Shown: piece by piece, positions 24,026 through 34,700 of the stretch
Layout of the letters: the number at the start of each line of letters is the position of its first letter
Position numbering within the stretch: the stretch's first letter is position 1
From: Lyophyllum atratum
Lineage: Eukaryota > Basidiomycota > Agaricomycetes > Agaricales > Lyophyllaceae
Length of the DNA: 64,000 bases
Reading direction: 5' to 3'
Assembly: GCA_014905825.1 (NCBI GenBank)
Contig: JACGCN010000028.1
Span: forward strand, 62,001 to 126,000
Translations under genes and position numbers: made by a program
The notes under the pieces: generated by a model
Told to the model about the DNA's origin: nothing
The model's database searches: none
Seen by the model: the letters and a program-made list of their open reading frames with translations, nothing else

Positions 24026-24431
24026 ATGATTTCCTGGTTTCCGCGGCGAATGGGTATATTATCAACGTACAGATTTCACTTTTTCGTTCACTACGGGCGC
24101 CCCGCGCTAAATAGTTGTCTTTAGGTCGTTATAGGTGGTGTCCGCCATAAGAGACCATGACGCATACGAGTACAAATGGGTGGGCATGGGAAGATACGAA
24201 TTCATAGCCTGGCATATCTACGACCGCTTCTCTTACTCCTCTAGCAATTCAACGGTAAAGGGAGTTTGCAGGCTTTGCGAAAGTACAGCCGGAAATTGAA
24301 TGTCACGGCTCAGTGCTGTCAGTGGGCGTTCGGAGATGTGACGCGAAGCCTGAATCGGAGATCCGTTTGATAACACAACGTTTGTTCCCCGAGGCTAGAT
24401 TATCTGATGCGGTACCTCTCCAGAAACTACC
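24026..24431. other. Intergenic between two F-box-like genes
   Basis: This holds the 3' UTR of the gene at 22,842 and the promoter of the gene at 24,432. Around 24,110-24,300 there is partial similarity to the 3' flanks of other F-box units. No coding frame is supported. Confidence 0.35.
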
Positions 24432-25755
24432 ATGACTCCTACGCTTCCACAAGAACTTATCGATGAAATAATCAGCAACCTCGTCGTCTTTCCCAGAAAA
24501 ACACACGACTTGTTCCTCTATTATGGCAAACTTGGGGATAACGACTACGCGGCTCATGAGATCATGCCGCTCCGATCGTGCAGCCTCGTCTCTACATCGT
24601 TCCGCGACGCCAGCCAGCGCCAACTCTTCCATTCCATCAATCTCCATGCCGGTCGCCTCATCCACATCCAAAGCCTCCTTCGCACCCTGTCAAGCAACCC
24701 AACCCTCGCTTCCTACGTCCACTCCCTCTGCCTCAGCCTCAACGAAACCCGCACCGCAGAAACGCATCCCCTCTGCGATCTCCTCCGCACCCTCGAGCCC
24801 CACGTGCACCAACTGAGGCTCGTGCACGCAGAGACCTGGACAAGTTACCGTGAACTACCCATGGGAACATGGAACACTATAGATCCCCTCCTCCAGCTCG
24901 CCCTCCTCCGTCTCCTTCGCAGTCCCTCCTGCATCGGCCTCGCCTTGGGCCCGGGAGGCGTTCGCTTCCCAGAGGCCCTCCTATCGGATCTCCCACACCT
25001 ACAAAGCCTGTCGTTGCTTACCAAAGACCCCTTCCTTACCGAGCAACATCCCCAAGCACCGACACAGCACAACCAAGACCAAGACCCTCCAGGATACCTA
25101 AAATTCCTGACTCTGGTCCCTGCGCAAATTACTCCGCGCATCCTAGCAGCCCTCCAGGACCCACGTGGCTCCCTGTCCCTGTCCCGGCTCCGCTACTGTA
25201 ATGTAGTGTCGCAGAAAGGATCGAGCATCCACATCCAAGCTCTGCTCGACACGGCCGCACACCATCTCCAGGAGCTCTCTCTCACCGTCCATCTCAGTGA
25301 GTGCTAACGCCCTCCTGTACTCCTCCCCCTTCCCAAACATCGTTTCCATGAACTCCATCTGTACAGCGTCCACCGCAGATCCCACGGAGTACCTCGACCT
25401 CAGCCGCCTCACCCGCCTGCGCCTCCTCCGCATCCGCCTCCTCTTCGCCGTCGCTTCCGGCGTTGAGCCGGGGTGGTGGCTCGTCCGCGTCCTGGGGACG
25501 CTAGGGCCTTCGGTGACGGAGCTCTCGCTGAGCGGGCGACGATCCCGTGCGCTACGAACGGCCGCGAGTATAGAACAGTGGCGCGGCCTGGACACGATGT
25601 TGACGGAGGAAGGACGTATGCCGGTCCTGCGCCGCGTCGTGTTGTTCTTGAATGCCATGTCGGTGAAGGATAACAGGGTGTTCTTGGAGGAGCGGACGCC
25701 GCGGCTGCTGGAGAAGGGGATCATCGCGTGGGAGGGAAACATGAACAATATGTAG
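24432..25755 (+). CDS. Divergent F-box-like protein, 2 exons
   Basis: Exons 24432-25296 and 25367-25755 (intron GTGAGT...TACAG, 70 bp, phase 1, the family position) encode 417 residues. A second acceptor 12 bp on (CCGCAG at 25,373-25,378) also keeps the frame. The N-terminus LPQELIDEIISNLVVF then CSLVSTSFRDASQRQLFHSI is F-box-like, with an insertion of about 25 residues (KTHDLFLYYGKLGDNDYAAH) between its halves that other copies lack. Leucine-rich segments follow (LLRLLRSPSCIGLALG, LPHLQSLSL, LSLSRLRYCNV, LTRLRLLRIRL). The C-terminus keeps QWRGLDTMLTEEGRMPVLRR. GC content is visibly higher than in the neighbouring copies and the upstream repeat block is absent, so this is an older, separate branch. 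Confidence 0.78.
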
Positions 25756-25784
25756 TAGAAGGTGTTGCCGAGTCCGTGGTATCT

Positions 25785-26105
25785 CTAGGGCACGACAAAG
25801 AGGGAGCGTAGGAACTGCGGTAATGATAAAATGTGTTGAAGAAAAGATCTCGTACTCGTACATGTTTCGCAGTGTCTTTGCGGTCCAAAACGAAGGAATG
25901 GACAAACCGTCTTTGAGGAGGCTCGCGTGCGGACTTTCAAGGATAAGGAAGAAGTGGAACAGACGGCGCTCTGACGGCGCTTGCGAAGTTCCCGGAATGA
26001 CGAAGATACAAGGCTGCACCCTCTGACAGTAGGCAGTCTCCGCGTACGAGGCTGACGACTATTGGCATTGTCGATTGTCGATTCATAGGATTCATCGACA
26101 TGATA
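25785..26105 (-). pseudogene. F-box-like gene fragment
   Basis: On the minus strand about 26,040-25,800 encodes pieces of the family start: RGCSLVSSSFRELRKRRQ in one frame, then ERRLFHFFLILESPHASLLK after a frame change. This corresponds to the F-box-like CSLVS-FR...LF segment and the following helix. No start, body or end of the gene is present, and the strand is opposite to the intact gene that ends 30 bp before it. A truncated remnant. Confidence 0.45.
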
Positions 26106-26463
26106 AGAATTCGCTGCCATGGCTGCAGTCGGAAACGTAGATGATGACCCTTGTTTGGCTTTGAACTTTTGATTTCGAACAGCGACCTTCCTTCCAGCGC
26201 GACGTGCTCCTACCGGAGGTGACGTCGTATCCAGTCCAACACCGATCGATACCATCGCGCTTGATCTCTCTATCATATATTCCCCGGAAAGCGTCCTTGC
26301 AACAGCCGTCTAAATTCAAGTCTTCCCTCTCAACCTATCACCAACTCTTCGCCCCGGCCTCCCTAACCAAAACTTAGAGTGTCGGAGTGAATCCGAAGTC
26401 AACGTTCAACAACGATAAGTCGCAACCCTCAACTGGACCCGGGCTCTATTTCAGCATCACACC

Positions 26464-27522
26464 ATGAGCGAACTCATCCTTTCTTGCTACATCGGTATCA
26501 ACCACCAACGCGGATACGACCCCCCCTTCGAGCCGTTTATATTCCAACGCGTCACTCAGGCTGGTTGCCCCGCACCAGCGGCGCCACTTTCGTATCGCAT
26601 CGATAATGTCACAGAGATCTATGAGGGCCACTACACTACTATCTACCGTGCGTCACTCCTGGGCCCTGACTCACAACAGGGCGGACCCCGGGACATTGTC
26701 CTGAAGACCGATGTGAACGCACGATACCCGCGTCCTTCGAAGTTCACTCAAGAAGCGCTACGATACGAGAAGGACCTCCAACATCTTCAGGGAACCTACA
26801 TTCCCCGCTGCTACGGCCTTTTCCAAGCGACGATCTACAATAAACTGGTCTCTGTCCTGTTGCTGGACGATTGCGGTGAAAGCGTCAACTTCCGGGATGA
26901 GAGTCTTGCGTGCGACGATAAGTGAGTGCCACATGACTCGTATCAGTTCATACCCAACGAGATGTGTATAGAATTGAGATATACCGGCTGTTTACGGAAC
27001 TCCATGTGCACGGTTTCGCGCATCACGATGTTGACGGACGCAATGTCGTGAAAAACCAAGACGGCAGGCTCATACTCATCGATCTGGAACACTCCAGACC
27101 CCACAAGTGTGAAGTGCGGCTCCACGTTCTCATTGGAAATTTTGCCCCGCGACGTTCAGATTTTGGATGTCAAGAGCTGTACGACCTTGCTACGGAGCTG
27201 GACTTTTGGCTGCCAGGTATGTAGTATATCACTTCATACGGTCGTCATGCTCATTTCAAAACCCCAAGAAATCCTGGACTTCTACGGGCATCAAGTGCCC
27301 GTCTGGGCGTTCAAGAAGGGAGAAGCTGAGAATCTCGTGACTTTGATACCAGACTATATGCTTAGAACGGAGGAGGATCGGGTGAAGGTTTTGAGAAGCG
27401 CCGAAGTGATGATCAAAGATGTTTTGGCCATTAAGGCTGAGTATGCCGATGTTCCGGACGAGGAACGGTATACCCGCCCGACCGAGGTTCCAGAGTCGCG
27501 CTCGAGTTCGGACTTGCCATAA
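26464..27522 (+). CDS. Small protein-kinase-like protein, 3 exons
   Basis: Exons 26464-26921, 26972-27216 and 27269-27522 (introns 50 and 52 bp) encode 318 residues. Kinase-fold landmarks: IVLKTDV with a candidate ATP-anchoring Lys81; LQGTYIPRCYGLF and VSVLLLDDCGES, resembling the hinge region; the catalytic-loop pattern HHDVDGRN with Asp172 and Asn177; and ILIDLEHS with Asp190 in place of the DFG aspartate. A glycine-rich loop is not obvious (YEGHYTTIYRASL). This fits the basidiomycete family of fungal-type small kinases or aminoglycoside-phosphotransferase-like proteins. Activity and substrate are unknown. Two close paralogues lie at 56,813 and 59,764 on the other strand. The C-terminal tail (EYADVPDEERYTRPTEVPES) is conserved among all three. 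Confidence 0.75.
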
Positions 27523-28380
27523 CCCCTTGTGTAAGATTCGGACCCCAGTTCAGCAATCAGTAGTTAGGAGTCGATGAATCGAATACATGTCTCTCATTCC
27601 CGTCCGCATGTGCATCTGGCCTTACCTTCCTGACTAAGTCAGAGGGAAGAGATGCATGCGAAAGCCTGAGCAACACCCTCGTCAGATCCAAAGACGTTAT
27701 ATGGGCATTTTCGGACCCTCTTACGCAGAGCGCTATCCAATAGTCTGGTAGTAGCTGTGCCGAAACAAAATCCTTACTTTTCCAGACAATCAATATCCCA
27801 CTCTCCATCAGCTTCGGGCGTGCGCATATCTCGAGAAAGCTCTTCCAGTATTTTCCAGGAAAGCACCTAGACCACCGGTTAGCACGTCTCCAGCGGCGGC
27901 TGAGTGATTCATTCAACTTCGCTGGTCTCCGACAACATAATAGTTGAGATTTCTCTTCCGCATGCAAAGAACCTTCGTGAAATATCAAGACGAGAGAGGT
28001 GAGAGCATAATTGAAAAGAGAAAGAGAACAAAATGTATTCGTATATGTAACGCAGCGCACGTTGGCACGAATGTGAAGTCGTTGCGGGTGTTTGTAGTTT
28101 GTAGTTTACCGGAGCAGGAGGATCGATGGCCCTAGACAGAGACGGGGGCACGGGGAGAATGAGGATAGTGGAGGGTAGGGCTTCTACGGCCGCGCGCGGG
28201 TCTATCCTCAGCTTTCGACCAAGAGTAGAAGACACACTTACTGGCCTCTACCTCTGATAGGTTACGAAGGGTAGTTTAGCCGGAAATACATAGATCGACT
28301 GGAAAGATGGCAGTGCCCCGGAGACGATTGAATTCAAAGAGATCAAAGAGACGGAATGATTAGATCGCGATTCAGCTCGC
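27523..28380. repeat. 3' flank shared with the other kinase-like genes
   Basis: No intact gene. Segments recur downstream of the other two kinase-like copies (near 56.5-56.8 and 59.4-59.75 kb): a gaatacatgtctctcattc-like stretch, a ggaaaatac-type stretch, and a gcatgcaaagaaccttcgtg segment that also recurs near 48.2 and 59.4 kb. The minus-strand frame at 28,060-27,557 is 167 codons long but shows no domain and is broken in the other copies, so I treat it as duplicated flank. Confidence 0.45.
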
Positions 28381-28870
28381 AGAGTCCTGAATGACCCTCA
28401 GAAAAGACCCGACCGCCTCACACATGTCCCTGTGAGAATTTAAAGCGTAGATGCGAGTGGCGTTCTGGAGGACCAGAGAAGCTGAATGGCTCGACTCAAG
28501 ACGCAGCCGGAGACGTGTTGACCCGGTGCTTTCCCCGAGCAGGGGGGGCCCCTGTGCATAGCCTTTCAGGATACCCACCTCTACATCGACGGAGTGGGAA
28601 AGTCGGAGATACGAATTTGGAGAGAGAAGGTCGGGATACAGGGAGGTCGCGGGATGGGGGGCATGGAGAAGGTGTGGTCATGATAACTTTGTTTGGGGCG
28701 GTTAAGTACCAGGGTCTCCGTTGGGGCGGGGCGGGGGCGACAGGGTACCTGCCAATCTGGAGCGTATTCCTGGTGGACGTTTGGGCATGGTTCGAGAGGC
28801 TGGTGTCGTGGGACGTCCTTGATGGAGATGGGACAAGGCTTTCGTGGGGCGCGAGCTGGCAGCAAATCAT
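28372..28870. repeat. Dispersed repeat, copy 1
   Basis: Read on the minus strand this segment recurs near 47,264-47,960 and in part near 58,580-58,990. Shared pieces include catctccatcaaggacgtcc, ccatgcccaaacgcccacca and cttctccatgccccccatcc. Frames are open on both strands for about 120 codons but are not preserved between copies. It is the sequence into which the inverted-repeat element at 40,816 inserted (right flank). Origin unknown. Between 28,871 and 29,143 nothing was seen. Confidence 0.5.
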
Positions 28871-29143
28871 TTTAAAGATCTGATTATTATTATAAGTCGA
28901 ATACTTTAGAAAATCGTATCTCTAGTCTCGGGGACACGCTCTATTCCCGCGAGACCTCTATGTATTACCTTTCGAAATTCTTCATTCCTCCCGACACACC
29001 GTCCTGCCCTCCTCCTCCCCAACACAAACTGAGAAAGAGGGGGAGAGCACAACCCTAGATCGTTCTTAGGGAATCCTCACTCATTCATTCGCAATCTACA
29101 CCCCCCAAACAAAACATCAGCCCTCCCCTCCAATATATTCATG

Positions 29144-30621
29144 TTAAAGACGAACCTTAAGCGCCCCCATCCCCCCCATCCCCTCAACCACACTCCCCCT
29201 ATCCCCCTCCCCCTCCTCACCAACATACCCCCCATACGCGTCCATCTCCTCCTCCTCGTTCTCCTCAAGCACCGGGGCAGTGGTTGTATACCGCGCTGTG
29301 TAATCTTCTTTGGGCTGTGCGGGTGCGGGCGTGGACTGGGGCTGGGTATATGCGGTACCGTATGATTCGGGGCGGGGTTGGGTATACTGCCTCGGCTCGG
29401 CGAAGGGGTTGGGGAGGTACCCTGTCTGTGACTGCCTCTGCCCCTGCTGTTGAGGGTACTGATTATGATTAAGCGAAATCCCCCTCTGCACCCCCGCCCC
29501 ATCATACCCGCCCTGAACAGAAGCAGGAGCAGCATTATGATACCCACTCGCCACGGCCCCCTCACTAACATAAGGCTGATACGCCCCCGGCCCCGCAAAC
29601 GCCGGATACGGCCTCGCGCCCTCCTGCAGCCCATTCGCCCACGCCCCCGGGTCGCGCGTGCTCCTCGACCGCGCGACGCCCACGCCCGCGTAGTACGGGT
29701 TCCCATGGGTATCCGAAGAGGAGGGGACCTCGCGCATGCCGTAGGACTCGGAATTTGTGTTAGTGCCGTTGGTGCTCAGTGGAGGCTGCGCGTACGTCCC
29801 GTGCGACGAGTTCGAGTACCCCCCACCCCCATATTCGCGGGAGTGGTTATTGGAGAGGGAGGGAGAGGGGGAAGGGGAGGAGGAGAGGAAGGGGGGTAAG
29901 GGGCCGGGGGTGATGGCGGCTTCGTCGACTTCGCGGTCGAAGCGCTTGGCGCGGCGGCGGCGGAGGACGTTGGTGATGAGGGCGATGGAGAGGACGAGGG
30001 CTATGAGGCCGACGACGGAGAAGACGCCTGCGACTGCGCCTTTGTTTGCGAAGAATCTGTTCAAGCCGGGTCAGTTGGGCGGTATAGGACATTTGACAGA
30101 TGGGAGATGGACGTACCCTTTATCATCGGTGGTGTCCGAAGATGCTTGCGAGCCAGGTGGGACGGCGGGGAGAGTCGGGGAAGCGGTGACGACGGAGGTG
30201 GTGGTGAGGACGCCTCCACCGGCTCGGGTCGTGGTGAACACCTGAGTTGGGGCGGGGGCTGGACCGGCCGGAGGAGCCTGGGACGTTACGGGCGGGGGAG
30301 TTGTGCTGGTACTTAGCGTCGTGGATGAAGTTGTGGGAGGAAGTGTGCTACTTGAGGTTGGGGGTTGTGACGTGGGCGGCTGTGTGGGCGGCAAAGACGT
30401 CGGGGGCGAAGACGACGCTGGGGGTGAGGTCGCCGGAGGAGTCGGAGTTGACGACGAACTCGGCGCCGAAGACGTGGTGGACCTGTTTATGTAGAGTTGA
30501 GTCAGAGTTCCCGCTACAGAAGAAAGGATACGCACGAAGACGACGCGACTACATACACACACAAGTCAGCTCGTGTGCAGCATGCGAGACGCGAGGGTTA
30601 CTTACCAGTTGTGTCCGACAT
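29144..30621 (-). CDS. Ser/Thr/Pro-rich single-pass membrane protein, 4 exons
   Basis: Exons 30621-30606, 30548-30536, 30482-30117 and 30056-29144 join in frame to 435 residues. The second exon is a 13-nt microexon, the weakest part of the model. Residues about 5-130 are Ser/Thr/Pro-rich (PPTSLPPTQPPTSQPPTSSS), as in heavily O-glycosylated cell-wall domains. A single hydrophobic span follows the third intron (AGVFSVVGLIALVLSIALIT), then a basic stop-transfer stretch NVLRRRRAKRFDRE. The cytoplasmic tail is Gly/Tyr/Gln/Pro-rich and ends acidic (EENEEEEMDAYGGYVGEEGE). This layout is common in Agaricomycetes and recalls wall-stress sensors of the Mid2/WSC type, but no WSC domain or clear signal peptide is visible. 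A truncated inverted copy lies at 50,730-51,480. Confidence 0.72.
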
Positions 30622-30769
30622 ACTGGCTAGCTGTACAGCCTACGCCAGGTAGGGATTCTGTTAAAGAGTGTGTTGCCCGTCAGGAGGGCGGGCGCAGATG
30701 TGAAGAGAGCGTTGAAGCAGAGTATGCTATGGTGGTGTGTGCGAGTGGGAGAGTGACAACAAAAAACCG

Positions 30770-30976
30770 GTTGTTTAATAGAGAGGACGAACCAAACACC
30801 GGTGATCTAACCTCTTTGCGATTTTTGCCTCCTCGGCACCATCTTGGGGTTGCCCGTCGATGTCGGATGTGTGTGGATTCCTCCACCTTCATAAACCCTC
30901 CTCCCGTAGCTAGGCCCTGTACTCCTCGCAGCCGATAAATAATCTGCCAGCTGGCGCCCCACGAAAGCCTCGCGCT
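30770..30976. repeat. Upstream segment shared with kinase-like genes
   Basis: The stretch gaacca aacaccggtgatctaacctc, with tttttgcctcctcggcacca and tgtactcctcg, recurs upstream of the kinase-like genes at about 57,960-58,110 and 60,950-61,190. Here it ends at the 5-bp target duplication of the chromovirus. Nothing else was seen in 30,622-30,976 beyond the likely promoter of the membrane-protein gene. Confidence 0.55.
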
Positions 30977-30981
30977 ACCCT

Positions 30982-31653
30982 TGTCATGGGATGTAGTATG
31001 AGCACATACCTTAAGGCTAGCCTTGTCAATTAGAAGTTAAGACGCACTTAAGAATAACAAAGGAATTGAGACGCGCTGATAGACGCGTTCAATCTTATCT
31101 CAGAAACCCGGATCAATCTCGCAAGATTGATATGAAGTCAGAGATGCCAGGGACTTGCGAGATGCCGAACAATATCTCGGATCTCGGGATCCGCCAAACA
31201 CCGGATGTTTGTTTGGCAACAGCCTCAGCCGGTTCCGGCGGCTCGGATGGATCCATCGCGTGTGCTCGAGATTCTTCACGCCCTTTGAAGAATCTTCTAG
31301 CAAGCACAAGGTGCCGGTCCCCCTTACACTCACACTGACTCATGAGCATAGCCTCCTCAGTAGTATATAAAGGCTTAGTCTACTACTGTATTCGGTACTT
31401 CGAATCAATCCTATTTACCTCTACAATTGAGTGATCATAAAGACTTATCTTGCAGGTTGCAAAGGACCGACGCGTATTTCACTTATTAAAGAACTAACAG
31501 AGTAACTGTTACTTCGCCAAACGTCAGTGAGACGTCTTGGGATAAGTTCACGCATCTGTACTTAGAACAGTAAGATTTGACGGATCTCTAAATATAGAAC
31601 CGGCGGATATCGTTGCTATCTAATCTACGCTAGATTAACTCTGGATCGCAACA
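30982..31653 (+). repeat. 5' LTR
   Basis: This 672-bp terminal repeat is the same length as the 3' copy and looks identical to it. A TATA-like TATATAA lies at 31,374-31,380 within gtagtatataaaggcttag, a plausible promoter for the genomic RNA. Short frames inside the LTR are the same in both copies and have no coding support. Confidence 0.93.
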
Positions 31654-31671
31654 TTGGTGGACACACCCGGA
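31654..31671 (+). other. Candidate primer-binding site
   Basis: The sequence ttggtggacacacccgg begins directly after the 5' LTR, where a Ty3/gypsy primer-binding site is expected. The TTGGTGG start fits the usual TGG of a tRNA-CCA complement with one or two spacer bases. The donor tRNA cannot be named. Self-priming, known for Tf1-like chromoviruses, cannot be excluded. Confidence 0.45.
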
Positions 31672-31774
31672 AACTGAGAATTCCTGTCAAACCTCAGTTT
31701 CAATCATCAACCCCAGCTTTTAAAAGCAACCCTACTATTCTATTCAACAAACAACCAACACCCCTCAGATATTC

Positions 31775-34700
31775 ATGGCCACGGCAACCATGGAAGTTAT
31801 GGAAGGTTCGTCCCCTCTAAATTCACCAGAACTTTCGACTCCCACAACAGCGACTACTGACCGTATTGCTTCTAACGTTTTTTTTGACCTCCCCAGACTC
31901 ATCGAAATGTCGCCTGCAATCAAACCGGACGAATTCCTTGGAGATCCGGAACCGACCGTGATTGATGTACCAACTCTAGGCGCCTTCCATCTCTACCGCT
32001 CTAACAGGGAGTTAGTAGAAAGGCGTGGTAATGCGCTAGAGATCGGTGCCGAGGCTTTCGACAAACGTTTCTTGCTCAGCTGTAAAGTATTCTCTCGACG
32101 CTTATTAAAGGACATTTTTGATCACGAATCTAAGCTCTTAGATCTGCTTTTCTCAGACTGTCTCAAGGTCCAAACCCTCGACGGCTTCGCATTCTCAGTC
32201 AAACGTGAGCACTACGCCGCTATTCTCTCTTTTCTAGTTCGAGTACGACAGAAACTCTCGGACCTACTCTTAGCCGGTGGAACTCCAGTCCCCAAACTCC
32301 CTCTATGGGGACCCAAGGGTGATGTTAACGAGTTCTACTTCGAGAATGAATTCGAGATTGCCGGGATTTGCTTCAGAACTGAAGTCGAAAGGTATTTGTC
32401 AATATTCGACGAGCACTATAATTTCAACACTGACGTTCCGCGAAACCCGGAGCTGGCTACCTTACTTGAAGAAGAAGAAACTCCCATTCCCGAGACTCAA
32501 CGCAATCATCGCGATCTTCCACCACATCTCGACAACCATACTCGTAATAACGAGAGGCATCATCAACAAGCAAGAATGGAGAGCGGAGGACCGAGAACGC
32601 GTCGCACTTCAAATATCTACCACCAGAGCGACGCTATGGCGCGAACCCTACAGGGGAGGAGAATGCAGCAGGCTGGAGCTCGCCCACCGACCTCTAGGAT
32701 GAGAGAACTCTTGGGAGATAATAGCGAGAATTCTGATAATCTGAACAGAGATCGGATGCAAGGTACGCCAGTATCATCGGCATCTCGTGCTAACAGAATG
32801 CAGCGCGCAGGAGGCGACCCACCTGGCGACGAACCCTCCGATGACGAGGGAAGCAACGGCCCTCCAAGAAACTTTCGACCTCCTTCCCGGATGTCACGCG
32901 ACGGACGACAGGGACGAGAAGATAATCATAGGCGCGCAGGGGGACCTCCAGGAGACGACGACAATGGTGGAGGAGGAGATGACGACGGGAACGGTGGTAA
33001 CGGGCATCATAGAAGAGATCGCCTCCAGGACGATCGACGTCCCCGCCCACAGCCCGAACCTCATTTCGACCTCAAGCTCAAATTCGAGAACGTGCCGAAA
33101 TGGGACGGTAATACCGATACCATAGTCCGTTGGTTGTCCAAAGTCAATAATCTCGCCAAAATGTCAACAGCGGTTTTCACGCAACTCGGTACAGTGGTAC
33201 CTCGTAGGTTGGAAGGAAACGCAGAAACCTGGTATTGGTCACTCCCAGGGGATTATCGTGATACGGTCGAGAAGGACTGGAATACCCTCCGTAAATGTAT
33301 CTCTACCTACTACATGAACAGGAAGTGGCTGGATAAACAGAAGGCGAGAGCCGTTAGAGCGGCTTACAGAGAGAGCGGTCATACACGCGAGACACCCAGC
33401 GAATACTATATTCGTAAGGCGGAACTACTCAACACGGTATACACCCTCGATGACTCTGAAATGATTCTGGAGATAATGGAAGGAGCCCCAGCCAACTGGA
33501 ACACAGTACTCACAACTCAGCTCTACGTGGATGTAATTGAATTCCAGTCGGCTATCAGATTCCACGAGGACACCCTAATGAGATTAGATTCTCCACGATC
33601 TGAAAGGGTCGATAGCTATCGGTCGCCTACCAATTACCGGGACCAACCCAGGAATACTAATTACAACGCCCGGACAAACCTGATCGGCGCGTACAAGTCA
33701 CTCGAACCCCCTAAATACCCCAAGGACGACTCTAATATCACTCGAAGAGGATCTACTCCCGAGGATAAAGGAGCAAGACCCTGCCGACACTGTGGTAGCG
33801 GTAAACATTGGGACAACGAGTGCAAACACGCTTTCAAGAGTAATCGAGCGGCGAGAGCGAATCTTGCAACCACCTCGGATGATGCTTTCGAGGCACAAAG
33901 GGAGTATGATGACCTTTATTACGGATTAGACTCCGAAATTGAGGATCTCAGCCAGGATTTTGATTATTCCCTCCAGACTACCAAGGAGTCCGAAGACTCG
34001 ACGGCCCTGGAGGGTTACACCGGCAACACGATAGATCAGGATTCGGATAATCAAGACTCGGGAACATCTTCACGCACTCTCAACACCTTTTGCGCACCTT
34101 ATAACTCCAAACCTCCTCTTAATCGAAGGTCACGTAGGCGGCTAGCTAAGGAAATCAACGCTACTAATTACCTAGTTAGAGGAGATTCCAACTCAAACTC
34201 CAATGGAAGAGTTATAGAACTCAAGAAACTGATGGCTCGCCCTCCTGGATGCTCCTTCTTGGGATCTCGCGCGACTCAAACTACGGCTACCATAGGTGGT
34301 ATCGATCTCGACCCTATTAATGTTATCCTAGATTCAGGATCGGACATTACGCTTATATCGCAGAAAACGCTAGAATCGCTTACTCTGAAGCCCAAGTCTC
34401 GTCTAGGACAGAAGATAAATCTCATTCAAGTCACTGGTACAAGTTCCATCTCGGGATTTGTCGATATAGATCTATTCTTCCACACAGACGACGGCCCGAT
34501 TAAACTCAGTGTTGAAGCATACGTAGTGAAGGGAATGACCACTCCTTTTATCCTCGGGAACGACTTCGCAGATCAGTATTCGTTGTCAGTTGTCAGAGAG
34601 AACGGCGAGGCCTACATTACGTTTGGAGACTCAGGACGCCGCATCAAGGTCGATAACTCTACCTCACCTTCCCTCATTAATGAAGACGGTCATGCGTTTC

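Noticed and set aside
27557..28060. 167-codon minus-strand frame after the kinase-like gene
   Set aside because: Corresponding flanks of the other kinase-like copies have this frame broken; no domain seen.
29141..30245. Several long plus-strand frames opposite the membrane-protein gene
   Set aside because: Antisense shadows of a GC-rich, low-complexity coding sequence; the minus strand has matching introns and a membrane span.
31066..31338. Frames inside the LTRs (also 40,221-40,493)
   Set aside because: The same frames occur in both LTRs only because the LTRs are repeats; open on both strands, no coding signature.
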